DNA of 64,000 bases, from contig NZ_BAABRU010000001.1 of the NCBI RefSeq assembly GCF_039545135.1, positions 248,001 to 312,000 on the forward strand, read 5' to 3'. The DNA is from Herpetosiphon gulosus. Lineage in GTDB: Bacteria > Chloroflexota > Chloroflexia > Chloroflexales > Herpetosiphonaceae. The translations under genes and the position numbers were made by a program. Numbering within the stretch: the first letter of the stretch is position 1; the number at the start of each line of letters is the position of its first letter. Of this stretch, positions 36,553 through 43,504 are shown piece by piece. The notes beneath the pieces are model-generated. The model made no database searches and had not been told where the DNA came from. It saw nothing but the letters and a program-made list of their open reading frames with translations.

Positions 36553-37686
36553 CTAGGCCATGCGCTGCGTTGGTTGAATAGTTGAAAGAATAGCAGCCCG
36601 AATGCGATCGCCAACGCGATCCCAGGTAAATTCACGATGGGCCAATTGGTAGCCAGCTTCACCAAATTCACGACATCGTTCAGGGTGATCCAACAAATCA
36701 CTTAAATAATTGGTCAGGCTATCAACGTCACCAGGTTCAATCAGATAGCCAGTTTGGCCATGCAGCACGCGGTCGGGCAGGCCGCCACTGTTGGCCGAAA
36801 TAATTGGAAGTTTATACATAGCCGCTTCGGTGAAGGCGATCCCTGCTGGTTCGATCCGGCTGGGCATGCAAAAAATGGTTGCCTCACGAAAATACTGAAC
36901 AACTTGTTCACGCGGCACTCGCCCAATAATCTGACAATTGGGCAAATCAAGCTCGGGCGAACATCCCACAATTGTTAATGTAGCGTCGGGATGCTTGGCT
37001 TGGATGCGTTTAAACGCTTCGGCGACTTCTGGCCCGCCTTTGCGCTCCCATTCTACTCCAACAAACAAGATCCGTTTGGCGGCATACTCTTTGTTGGTTG
37101 GTGGGTCTATTTTAACATTAATACCTGTATATACGCATTCAGCCTTTTCAGCCGGATAATTGTAGTCTTCGATCGCCGAAGTTCGGGCAAAATTGCTGGC
37201 AAAAAAGATTTTGCTGGCATTACGATAGATCTCCGGCTCAATCGCTGAACGCCATTCGGCTGAATATTGAATTTTGCTGGGATCAAATAGTTTGTAGCGC
37301 CAATTGGCTCGCAAGGTATGGTCGGTATAAATAAAATGCGGCATGCCCGCCACACTCGCATCAAAATTGGTCTGAGTTTGAAAGGTAAAGGCATACTCGC
37401 GCGGGTTGAAACGCTGTTGCACCAGCTTTTTAATCCGTTTGCCAATCCATCGGGTGACGAATAAATGCGGATTAGGCTTCTTCTGACCAGCCAAAATATC
37501 GCGACCATATTCTTTATACACTGCGGCCATCGCCAAAAGATAAAGGTGCGGATTGTATTTGAGCCAATCCTTAAAATCGAAAACCTCAAGCGTATATTCA
37601 GGAAATACCCGCTTGAATTGAGCGATCAGATTGGGATTAATAAACGAAAAATCGCGAATTTTAAGAAAAGCAATCTTCTGGGGCAT
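36553..37686 (-). CDS. GT4 family glycosyltransferase
   Basis: 377 residues. The C-terminal half has the GT4 features LFVGVEWERKGGPEVAEAF and EPAGIAFTEAAMYKLP with the Glu-x7-Glu pair. The N-terminal half is unusual, beginning KIAFLKIRDFSFINPNLI and rich in aromatic residues, so the acceptor may be unusual. AT content is higher in the first half than in neighbours. It lies 18 bases downstream of another GT4 gene and 35 bases upstream of the Wzz-like gene. Confidence 0.9.
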   Translation of the reverse strand: MPQKIAFLKIRDFSFINPNLIAQFKRVFPEYTLEVFDFKDWLKYNPHLYLLAMAAVYKEYGRDILAGQKKPNPHLFVTRWIGKRIKKLVQQRFNPREYAFTFQTQTNFDASVAGMPHFIYTDHTLRANWRYKLFDPSKIQYSAEWRSAIEPEIYRNASKIFFASNFARTSAIEDYNYPAEKAECVYTGINVKIDPPTNKEYAAKRILFVGVEWERKGGPEVAEAFKRIQAKHPDATLTIVGCSPELDLPNCQIIGRVPREQVVQYFREATIFCMPSRIEPAGIAFTEAAMYKLPIISANSGGLPDRVLHGQTGYLIEPGDVDSLTNYLSDLLDHPERCREFGEAGYQLAHREFTWDRVGDRIRAAILSTIQPTQRMA

Positions 37687-37704
37687 TACGGCTGCTCCTG
37701 AGCA

Positions 37705-38952
37705 TTAGGCATTGCGTTGAATTGGCCGTTGCAAAGCGGGATTCACGGCGAGTAATGTTTCGGAAAGTTTTTCGACGCAAGTTACTAAGTTGAAGTCGCT
37801 TTGGACCAGTTCGCGGCCACGAGCAGCGTAACTAGCGGCTTCCTCAGGGTGATCGCGCACATACAGCAGTTGATCGGCTAGGGCTGCGGCATTGGCGGGC
37901 GGCACAAGATAGCCTGTTTCGCCGTGGCGCACCAATTCTGGAATACCCGACATGCGCGAGGCCACAACTGGTAATTCACAGGCTAAGGCTTCCATCAACG
38001 ATACAGGAATACCTTCCATTTTGCCTGAGGGGGTGATGATGCTGGCTTGGACATAGCAATCAGCCGTGGCTAATAGTTCGCGCACAGCGGTTTCGGGCTG
38101 CGGGCCAAGCAATTCGACCATGCCGGTTAATTGTTTTTCGGCGATCAATTGCTCAAGCATTGGGCGATCTTCGCCACCGCCAATAATGCGGCAGCGGAAG
38201 GCAACCCCACGATCACGCAAGAAGCTACAGGCCTGAATCAAGAAGGGATGGCCTTTGTAATCTTGCAAACTGCCAGTGGTCAAAATTTCAAAGCGTTCGC
38301 CAGCTGGCTTGGGTTGAGGTTGATAGCGCTCAGGGCGAATACCACAATGCACAATATGAATCCGATCACGCACCCACTCGCCTAATTTTTCGACCAAAAA
38401 TTCGCGGTGAAACTCAGCAATCGCCATAATTGCGCTAGCCCCACGGGCTTTGGTCGGCAGCATCGCCCGATTGACAAAAATATCGTGACCATGGACGGTG
38501 AAGGAATAGGGAATACCAGTTAGGCGATTGATAATCCAAGCAGCAAAGGCTGGATAAGTGGCGTAATGGCAATGAATATGGGCAATCTGCTGAGCCTGCA
38601 TATGCTTAGCCAAGGTGATTGCTTTAGGAATTAATGCCAATTTACGCACTAATTCGCTGGGGGCTGTAGCACTTTCGGCTAGGGTTTTCGCGACGATACT
38701 ACTCGTTTTGAGGGGTTGTTTCACTAAGCGCTGTAACGAACTCAGGGCAACATGGGGCGAGATAAATGGCTGGGGCTGAGCCAGTGGAATCCAGCGCTTA
38801 GCCTCATCGTGGACGACCGCTTGTTGCTGCAACATCAACGGAAACAGCTTAACCTCCCAGCCAAGCCGCTCCATTTCGAGCATTTCACGCAGAATAAAGG
38901 TTTCCGACAGATGCGGAAACCGTGACATCATGTAAGCAATTGGCTGTGCCAC
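37705..38952 (-). CDS. GT4 family glycosyltransferase
   Basis: 415 residues from GTG 38952. This start overlaps the TAG stop of the priming transferase (TAGTG), is preceded by GGGGTG, and yields VAQPIAYMMSRFPHLSETFI, the usual GT4 N-terminus; an ATG 66 bases earlier lies inside the upstream gene. The C-terminal domain has LQDYKGHPFLI and MEGIPVSLMEALACELPV. It is likely an early transferase acting just after the priming step. Confidence 0.9.
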   Translation of the reverse strand: MAQPIAYMMSRFPHLSETFILREMLEMERLGWEVKLFPLMLQQQAVVHDEAKRWIPLAQPQPFISPHVALSSLQRLVKQPLKTSSIVAKTLAESATAPSELVRKLALIPKAITLAKHMQAQQIAHIHCHYATYPAFAAWIINRLTGIPYSFTVHGHDIFVNRAMLPTKARGASAIMAIAEFHREFLVEKLGEWVRDRIHIVHCGIRPERYQPQPKPAGERFEILTTGSLQDYKGHPFLIQACSFLRDRGVAFRCRIIGGGEDRPMLEQLIAEKQLTGMVELLGPQPETAVRELLATADCYVQASIITPSGKMEGIPVSLMEALACELPVVASRMSGIPELVRHGETGYLVPPANAAALADQLLYVRDHPEEAASYAARGRELVQSDFNLVTCVEKLSETLLAVNPALQRPIQRNA

Positions 38953-39638
38953 TAATGTGCACCCCGCTGCTTCAACACGGCGGGAATCGTGCGGAACAGA
39001 ATTTGAATATCGAGCCACAAGCAGCGGCGTTCGATATAGGCAATATCCAAGAGCAAGCGATCATGGAACTCGGTGCTAGCGCGACCGAATAATTGCCATA
39101 GCCCGGTTAAACCTGGCTGGACATCGAGGCGTTCAGTTTGCCACAAGTCGTAGGTATGAGCGCCAAATGAGGTTGGGCGTGGGCCGACCAGGCTCATCTC
39201 GCCTTTGATCACATTCAACAATTGAGGCAATTCATCGAGGCTGGTTTTGCGTAAGAATTTGCCAACCTTGGTGATGCGTGGATCGTTGCTAATTTTAAAA
39301 TCGGGCCATTGTAATTCGTTGAGGTGCATCAACTGCTTTTTCATTTCTTCAGCGTTGGGCACCATTGTGCGAAATTTGTACATTCGAAACGTTCTGCCAC
39401 CTTGGCCTGTACGTTTTTGAGTAAACATAATCGGCCCATTAGGCGAATCAATTTTGATCAAAATAGCACATAAGAGAAAGAATGGCAGCAAAAATGGCAT
39501 TGCCATCAACAAAATCAACAAATCCATCGCTCGTTTACTAACCAAATAGACCTGCCGAGCCATTGGTGAGCGATTAGGTTGAATCTGAAACAGCCAGGCA
39601 TAGGCTGGATTTTCACGGTAATTGAGTGAAGAAGCCAT
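38952..39638 (-). CDS. Priming sugar-phosphate transferase (bacterial sugar transferase)
   Basis: 228 residues from ATG 39638, where AAGGA lies seven bases upstream. One membrane segment (RAMDLLILLMAMPFLLP), then the catalytic core with KRTGQGGRTFRMYKFRTM, SLDELPQLLNVIKGEMSLV and QPGLTGLWQ. It transfers a sugar phosphate to undecaprenyl phosphate to start each repeat unit. It has only the monotopic core and lacks the four-helix front domain of WbaP/WcaJ, being closer in size to PglC. Second gene of the cluster. Confidence 0.93.
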   Translation of the reverse strand: MASSLNYRENPAYAWLFQIQPNRSPMARQVYLVSKRAMDLLILLMAMPFLLPFFLLCAILIKIDSPNGPIMFTQKRTGQGGRTFRMYKFRTMVPNAEEMKKQLMHLNELQWPDFKISNDPRITKVGKFLRKTSLDELPQLLNVIKGEMSLVGPRPTSFGAHTYDLWQTERLDVQPGLTGLWQLFGRASTEFHDRLLLDIAYIERRCLWLDIQILFRTIPAVLKQRGAH

Positions 39639-39673
39639 GACGGTTCCTTTCTGCACGATGCATGAACGGCGCT

Positions 39674-40549
39674 TTAAACCTCAGTCTGAACGGTCGAGCG
39701 TGTGTCTTGTGGTTTTACCCCTTTGAGTTGGCGCAAAGCCCGTGTATCGGCCTCGCGAATCAACTCATCAAATGTCAGGGCATCGTCGGGAAATGATGCA
39801 ATTCCACACAACACATCTACACCCAGCCTCTCGGACGCAGCAGCCTTGATGCGTTCCGCAAACGAAACAGAATTAGCAGCATTGGTTTCGGGACTCATCA
39901 CGATAAATTGGTTTGAGCTTGGTTGCTCGAAAATCATGTCGGTTCGGCGCATAACATCGGCGACAACGCGGGTTAAACTCGTTACGACATAGCGCGTCAT
40001 CATGGATTTCTGCACTTCTTCGACACTGCGATGAATCGCCAGATTGACTGATTGAGGATCGGGCTTGATCACCAGAACACTCATTGGGCGACGATGGCGA
40101 CGACTACGCACCATCTCAGTTTGAATTTCATCGTTGGAATCGTTGAGCGGGCGAATTTGGCGATTAACTTGTGGTAAGGTGATATTGATCACCGCTTGCT
40201 CGAAATCGTAGAGATCGATGGCAACTTGGTGACCAAAACGCACTCCAACCAATAAGAACACCAATTCAGTCAGCGATAGGTAGATATCGACCCCAACAAA
40301 CGAAACATCATTGAAAAATGCTAAACGAATAATTGCGTAGATCGCACCCCAATAGGTGAGGGCCACCAAAAGCCGACGTTGCCGAAAATAGGGCAGCATA
40401 ATCGTGATGATGATTGCTGCTAAACCGAGAACATAGACAAACGAACGTAGGTCAATAACATTCTCGCCCTGGAAGTCCAGCCGCTCGATGTTGAAAAACG
40501 CAGCGAGATAGAGAACGAGCGCAATAATTGATCGACGCAGGTACTTCAT
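39674..40549 (-). CDS. Membrane protein with a degenerate GGDEF domain
   Basis: 291 residues. Four hydrophobic segments in the first 110 residues, then a cytoplasmic domain (about 150-275) with GGDEF-fold hallmarks: MSVLVIKPDP, VVADVMRRTDMIF, FAERIKAAASE, and GIASFPDDALTFDELIREAD. The catalytic loop reads EQPSSNQF (208-215) where GGDEF should be, so it should be enzymatically dead. It is the first gene of the exopolysaccharide cluster, 35 bases ahead of the priming transferase, which suggests a regulatory role. Start ATG 40549 has only a weak AGAAAG upstream. Confidence 0.8.
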   Translation of the reverse strand: MKYLRRSIIALVLYLAAFFNIERLDFQGENVIDLRSFVYVLGLAAIIITIMLPYFRQRRLLVALTYWGAIYAIIRLAFFNDVSFVGVDIYLSLTELVFLLVGVRFGHQVAIDLYDFEQAVINITLPQVNRQIRPLNDSNDEIQTEMVRSRRHRRPMSVLVIKPDPQSVNLAIHRSVEEVQKSMMTRYVVTSLTRVVADVMRRTDMIFEQPSSNQFIVMSPETNAANSVSFAERIKAAASERLGVDVLCGIASFPDDALTFDELIREADTRALRQLKGVKPQDTRSTVQTEV

Positions 40550-40802
40550 GGTGGCTTACTTTCTGGCTATAGGTGCCACACTACACCAAAATTAAATCCT
40601 GAGCTAAGCTTTTGCCACATCGGATTCTAACGAGAATCTGGCCTAAATTGAAAACTTAGCGCTACTTACAATAGTACGGTGTCTTTGGTCGTGTGCCAAC
40701 CGAATATTCTAAAGCGTGGGTACTAAATTTTTGATAGTACTTAAGCTGAACCATATCAAGAGAAAGGACTACCTACCAATGGTCGTCTACTACTTTGGCC
40801 TC
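40550..40802. other. Leader region of the exopolysaccharide cluster
   Basis: Upstream of the first gene, on the minus strand. It contains small inverted repeats, GATTCT/AGAATC (40623-40638) and GTACT/AGTAC (40720-40740). I found no convincing promoter. The long gap fits a regulated leader, but nothing here identifies the regulator. Confidence 0.4.
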
Positions 40803-40819
40803 TGACACTAAAAGTGTCA
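40803..40819. other. Short perfect hairpin
   Basis: TGACACT/AGTGTCA with an AAA loop. It lies just beyond the candidate small-RNA terminator. It could be an operator or part of a terminator, with no further evidence. Confidence 0.35.
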
Positions 40820-40858
40820 AGGGTGACTTTTGTCCTAAAAAAAATTTAAGTATCCAAT

Positions 40859-40945
40859 AAAAAAGCGATGCACTTGCTTTGGCATCGCTGCTTTCTGACA
40901 CATCGCTATCTTCTAGGACACCATAGGCTGTAGTTGTTTCTGGCC
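40859..40945 (-). ncRNA. Candidate small RNA of unknown function
   Basis: A complete minus-strand transcription unit without a plausible coding frame. A promoter TTGATC (40979-40974), a 16-base spacer and TATACT (40957-40952) predict a start near 40945. A terminator with stem AGCGATGC/GCATCGCT (40889-40864) and six T residues (to 40859) ends it. The RNA would be about 86 nt, with the unit AGCGATG occurring twice. It does not match a family I know. Confidence 0.5.
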
Positions 40946-40985
40946 ATCGCCAGTATACCATGCCAGATGAAAAGATCAACACTTT

Positions 40986-41014
40986 TTGACTTAAAGCCGC
41001 TTGTAGCCTATAAT
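40986..41014 (+). promoter_or_regulatory. Promoter of the SRP RNA gene
   Basis: TTGACT (40986-40991), a 17-base spacer and TATAAT (41009-41014). Transcription should begin near 41021, exactly where the RNA's terminal helix starts. Confidence 0.85.
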
Positions 41015-41020
41015 GGTCGA

Positions 41021-41124
41021 TGGGTCGGGTCCTGTGCGGCATATGTTTGCCAACTCCGCCAGGATTGAAAGATAGCAACGGTACGCTTGCCTCTATGGGT
41101 GTCACAGCAAACCTGGCCCGTGCT
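41021..41124 (+). ncRNA. ffs: Signal recognition particle RNA, small bacterial type
   Basis: About 100 nt. The terminal helix GGGTCGGGT (41022-41030) pairs with ACCTGGCCC (41111-41119), and CTGTG with CACAG inside it. The apical Ffh-binding domain reads GCCAGG-ATT-GAAA-GAT-AGCAACGG (41058-41081): conserved CAGG and AGCA sides of the symmetric loop, a GAAA tetraloop, and an ATT/GAT helix in place of the usual TCC/GGA. The motif GGGTGTCACAGC on the 3' side is typical of SRP RNAs. It guides Ffh to nascent membrane proteins. It has its own promoter and terminator. Confidence 0.88.
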
Positions 41125-41131
41125 CTTTTTG

Positions 41132-41169
41132 CAGCAACCACCATTAATAAAATGGTGGTTGCTGTTTTT
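41132..41169 (+). terminator. Terminator of the SRP RNA gene
   Basis: AGCAACCACCATT (41133-41145) pairs with AATGGTGGTTGCT (41151-41163), followed by GTTTTT. Confidence 0.9.
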
Positions 41170-41248
41170 AATCACCAGCAATTAAAGGCGCTCTAGTCCT
41201 GTGGCTGGGCTAGCCCAAGGATATATCAATGGCCCATAGCGCCTAAAT

Positions 41249-41276
41249 TTGCAATTTTCCCCAAGCTGTGTATAAT
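41249..41276 (+). promoter_or_regulatory. Promoter of tRNA-Gly
   Basis: TTGCAA (41249-41254), a 16-base spacer and TATAAT (41271-41276), 17 bases before the mature tRNA. Confidence 0.75.
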
Positions 41277-41292
41277 AACCCCATAACGCGAT

Positions 41293-41368
41293 GCGGGAAT
41301 AGCTCAGTTGATAGAGCGTCTCCTTGCCAAGGAGAAGGTCGCGAGTTTGAGTCTCGTTTCCCGCTCCA
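41293..41368 (+). tRNA. tRNA-Gly (GCC)
   Basis: 76 nt including an encoded CCA. The acceptor GCGGGAA pairs with TTCCCGC, the D stem is GCTC/GAGC, the anticodon stem-loop TCTCC-TTGCCAA-GGAGA places GCC as the anticodon, and the T stem is GCGAG/CTCGT (one G-T pair) around TTTGAGT. The discriminator is T. It reads GGC and GGT codons. A terminator follows within ten bases. Confidence 0.97.
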
Positions 41369-41374
41369 CGAATG

Positions 41375-41401
41375 ACTGCTGGTGAAAACCAGCAGTTTTT
41401 T
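41375..41401 (+). terminator. Terminator of tRNA-Gly
   Basis: CTGCTGGT (41376-41383) and ACCAGCAG (41388-41395) form a stem with a GAAA loop, followed by six T residues. Confidence 0.92.
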
Positions 41402-41429
41402 ATTGTAATCGAAGCTTGAAAGGGCAAGC

Positions 41430-41732
41430 ATGCTCACATTAAATAGTAATCAACGCCAATATTTGCGCCGCTTGGCTCACGACCTCAAGCCTGTGGTGCA
41501 AATTGGCAAACAAGGGCTTTCAAGTACGGTGGTAGCCGCTGTGGCCGCCGCCCTTGATGCCCATGAATTGATCAAAGTGAAGTTTGGCGAATTTAAAGAA
41601 GAACGGCGCGAATTAACTGATCAATTGGTGGCTGATACTGAGGCTACGTTGGTTGCGTTGGTGGGCAATGTAGCGATTCTGTATCGTCCAAGTCGGCTTG
41701 ACGATAAGCAAGTGATTGTGTTGCCACGCTAA
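41430..41732 (+). CDS. yhbY: YhbY-type RNA-binding protein
   Basis: 100 residues, a single CRM (CRS1-YhbY) domain. The pattern LNSNQRQYLRRLAHDLKPVV, the basic loop QIGKQGLS, and IKVKFGE are diagnostic, although the usual GxxG loop is only partly recognisable (GKQG). The family associates with pre-50S ribosomal particles. GAAAGGG lies before the ATG. It stands just after the tRNA-Gly terminator. Confidence 0.93.
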   Translation: MLTLNSNQRQYLRRLAHDLKPVVQIGKQGLSSTVVAAVAAALDAHELIKVKFGEFKEERRELTDQLVADTEATLVALVGNVAILYRPSRLDDKQVIVLPR

Positions 41733-41760
41733 ATCAGCGTCTAGCACAATCAAGGCTTTC

Positions 41761-41769
41761 TGCTATAAT
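41761..41769 (+). promoter_or_regulatory. Extended -10 promoter upstream of the DUF512 gene
   Basis: TGC-TATAAT (41761-41769, TATAAT at 41764-41769). No strong -35. It gives a leader of about 115 bases that contains the hairpin at 41822-41845. Confidence 0.55.
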
Positions 41770-41821
41770 ACATAATGTTGGGCTACAGCCCTTGGTAATT
41801 TGACGCGATAGAATGCGGATG

Positions 41822-41848
41822 AGGCGCACAATGCAAGGTGCGCCTTTT
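41822..41848 (+). promoter_or_regulatory. Leader hairpin with T run, possible attenuator
   Basis: AGGCGCAC (41822-41829) pairs with GTGCGCCT (41838-41845), followed by TTTG, inside the leader of the DUF512 gene. It resembles a weak intrinsic terminator 45 bases before the start codon. Confidence 0.45.
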
Positions 41849-41892
41849 GTGCGATTAGCAGCCGCGCTTAACGCAATAACTAGTGATGTGCT

Positions 41893-43464
41893 ATGGAATA
41901 TCAACCAAATCTTAGTAATATTCGACCAGGCAATGGCGGGGTTATTCAAGCAGTCGCAGCAGGCAGTACTGGTGCGCAACTTGGGCTACAAGCTGGTGAC
42001 GCAATTCTGCAAGTCAACGGTCGGGTGATGCGCGATGTGATTGATTTTCGCTTTGCCATGACTGAAGATCAAGTTGAGTTGCTGGTGCGCCAAGCTGGCG
42101 AAGAACGTAGCATCCAATTGACCAAAAACCCCGATGATATGCTTGGCCTCGATTTTGTCGAGCCATTATTTGATCGCTTGCGAACCTGCAATAATAAATG
42201 CCCCTTCTGCTTTCTGACCCAAATGCCTAAAGGATTCCGCAAAACACTCTACCTTAAGGACGATGACTATCGCTTGTCGTTTTTGTATGGTAACTTTGTA
42301 ACATTGACGAATCTCAAGGAGGAAGATTGGGATCGGATTGCTGAACAACGCTTGGGGCCAATGTATATTTCAGTCCACGCGACTGATCGTACCTTGCGGG
42401 CAATTTTGTTGGGCAAGCCCGATGTTCCCGATGTGTTGGAGCAAATTCGGCGCTTAGGCGATTTGGGCATCGATGTGCATACCCAAGTCGTGGCATGTCC
42501 ACAATTGAATGATGGCCCAGCCTTAGCCCAAACCATCCATGAATTGGGTCAGTTGTATCCAATTGTTCAAAGCATCGCGATTGTGCCAGTTGGCCTAACC
42601 CGTTATCGTTTTGAGGGCAAAAAACCCCAAAGCATCAAAGCTGCCATCCGCGTGCACGAAAGCGCCGAATGGATTGATAGCAACTGGGAAGCTCAGCCAA
42701 TTTGGCAAGAAGAAGCGCCGGTTGCCAACGAATTGTTTCAAGCGGCCAAGGAAGGAAATCTCGGCTTTTGTGCGCGGTTAGGGGCGGCCACCGAAGTCGA
42801 GTTGCGGCCATATCGTGGCGATGAAGCCGCTGCTGTAATCGACATCTGCGAACCATTTCAAGAATATTACATGGCCGAACATGGCTCGGTCTTGGTCTAT
42901 CCCTCGGATGAGTTTTATCTGTTGGCGGGCCGCGAACAGCCCGATGGCTCGTTGTACGAAGGCTACGATCAATTAGAGAATGGTGTGGGCCTGGTGCGCC
43001 AATTCCAAGATGAATGGGCCGAGATTGTGCCTTCGCTGCCAAGTGCTGTCGATAAACCCACCCGCATGTTGCTGGCTTGTGCAACCCTCGCCGCTCCCGT
43101 GTTGCAACAAGTCGCTGAACAACTTAGTCGAATTGAAAACCTGACCGTGGAATTATGCCCAGTCGTCAATCAATTTTTTGGCGAGATGGTGACAGTTTCG
43201 GGCTTGCTGACTGGCGGCGATGTGGTCGCTGAGTTACAAAAGCATGGCCCAGCTGATATTGTGATGCTGCCGAAAGTGATGTTCGATCACTCCGGAACTC
43301 GCACAATTGATGAATGGACTGTTGAACAAATTGCAACCGCACTTGGTGCGCAGGTGACAATGGCACGGATGCCCCACGAAATTCGCAGGGTCGTGCGTCA
43401 ACTCAGCCGCCAAGCTAAACCGCGCTCGCAGCGCCGGTATCTGGCTCAGGCTTCAATGCGCTAG
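41893..43464 (+). CDS. DUF512 radical-SAM protein with PDZ domain
   Basis: 523 residues. A PDZ-like domain (about 13-55, AGSTGAQLGLQAGDAILQVN) precedes a radical-SAM-like segment with Cys99, Cys103 and Cys106 (CNNKCPFCF), which should bind a 4Fe-4S cluster. The DUF512 region follows at about 250-480. The family is widely conserved next to der but has no established reaction. Der lies three genes downstream here, with an HD-GYP and a methyltransferase gene in between. The start codon has no strong ribosome site. Confidence 0.92.
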   Translation: MEYQPNLSNIRPGNGGVIQAVAAGSTGAQLGLQAGDAILQVNGRVMRDVIDFRFAMTEDQVELLVRQAGEERSIQLTKNPDDMLGLDFVEPLFDRLRTCNNKCPFCFLTQMPKGFRKTLYLKDDDYRLSFLYGNFVTLTNLKEEDWDRIAEQRLGPMYISVHATDRTLRAILLGKPDVPDVLEQIRRLGDLGIDVHTQVVACPQLNDGPALAQTIHELGQLYPIVQSIAIVPVGLTRYRFEGKKPQSIKAAIRVHESAEWIDSNWEAQPIWQEEAPVANELFQAAKEGNLGFCARLGAATEVELRPYRGDEAAAVIDICEPFQEYYMAEHGSVLVYPSDEFYLLAGREQPDGSLYEGYDQLENGVGLVRQFQDEWAEIVPSLPSAVDKPTRMLLACATLAAPVLQQVAEQLSRIENLTVELCPVVNQFFGEMVTVSGLLTGGDVVAELQKHGPADIVMLPKVMFDHSGTRTIDEWTVEQIATALGAQVTMARMPHEIRRVVRQLSRQAKPRSQRRYLAQASMR

Positions 43465-43504
43465 CCGCTCAACCGCCTGCGAGTGCTACCTGACACAGTG
43501 GAGC

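Noticed and set aside
40773-41144. A 123-codon open frame on the minus strand
   Set aside because: It lies antisense to the SRP RNA and its promoter and across the small-RNA candidate, has no ribosome site, and its composition is not protein-like.
42635-43084. A 149-codon minus-strand open frame within the DUF512 gene
   Set aside because: It is a composition shadow of the DUF512 coding strand, rich in Arg/His/Pro without motif or start signal.
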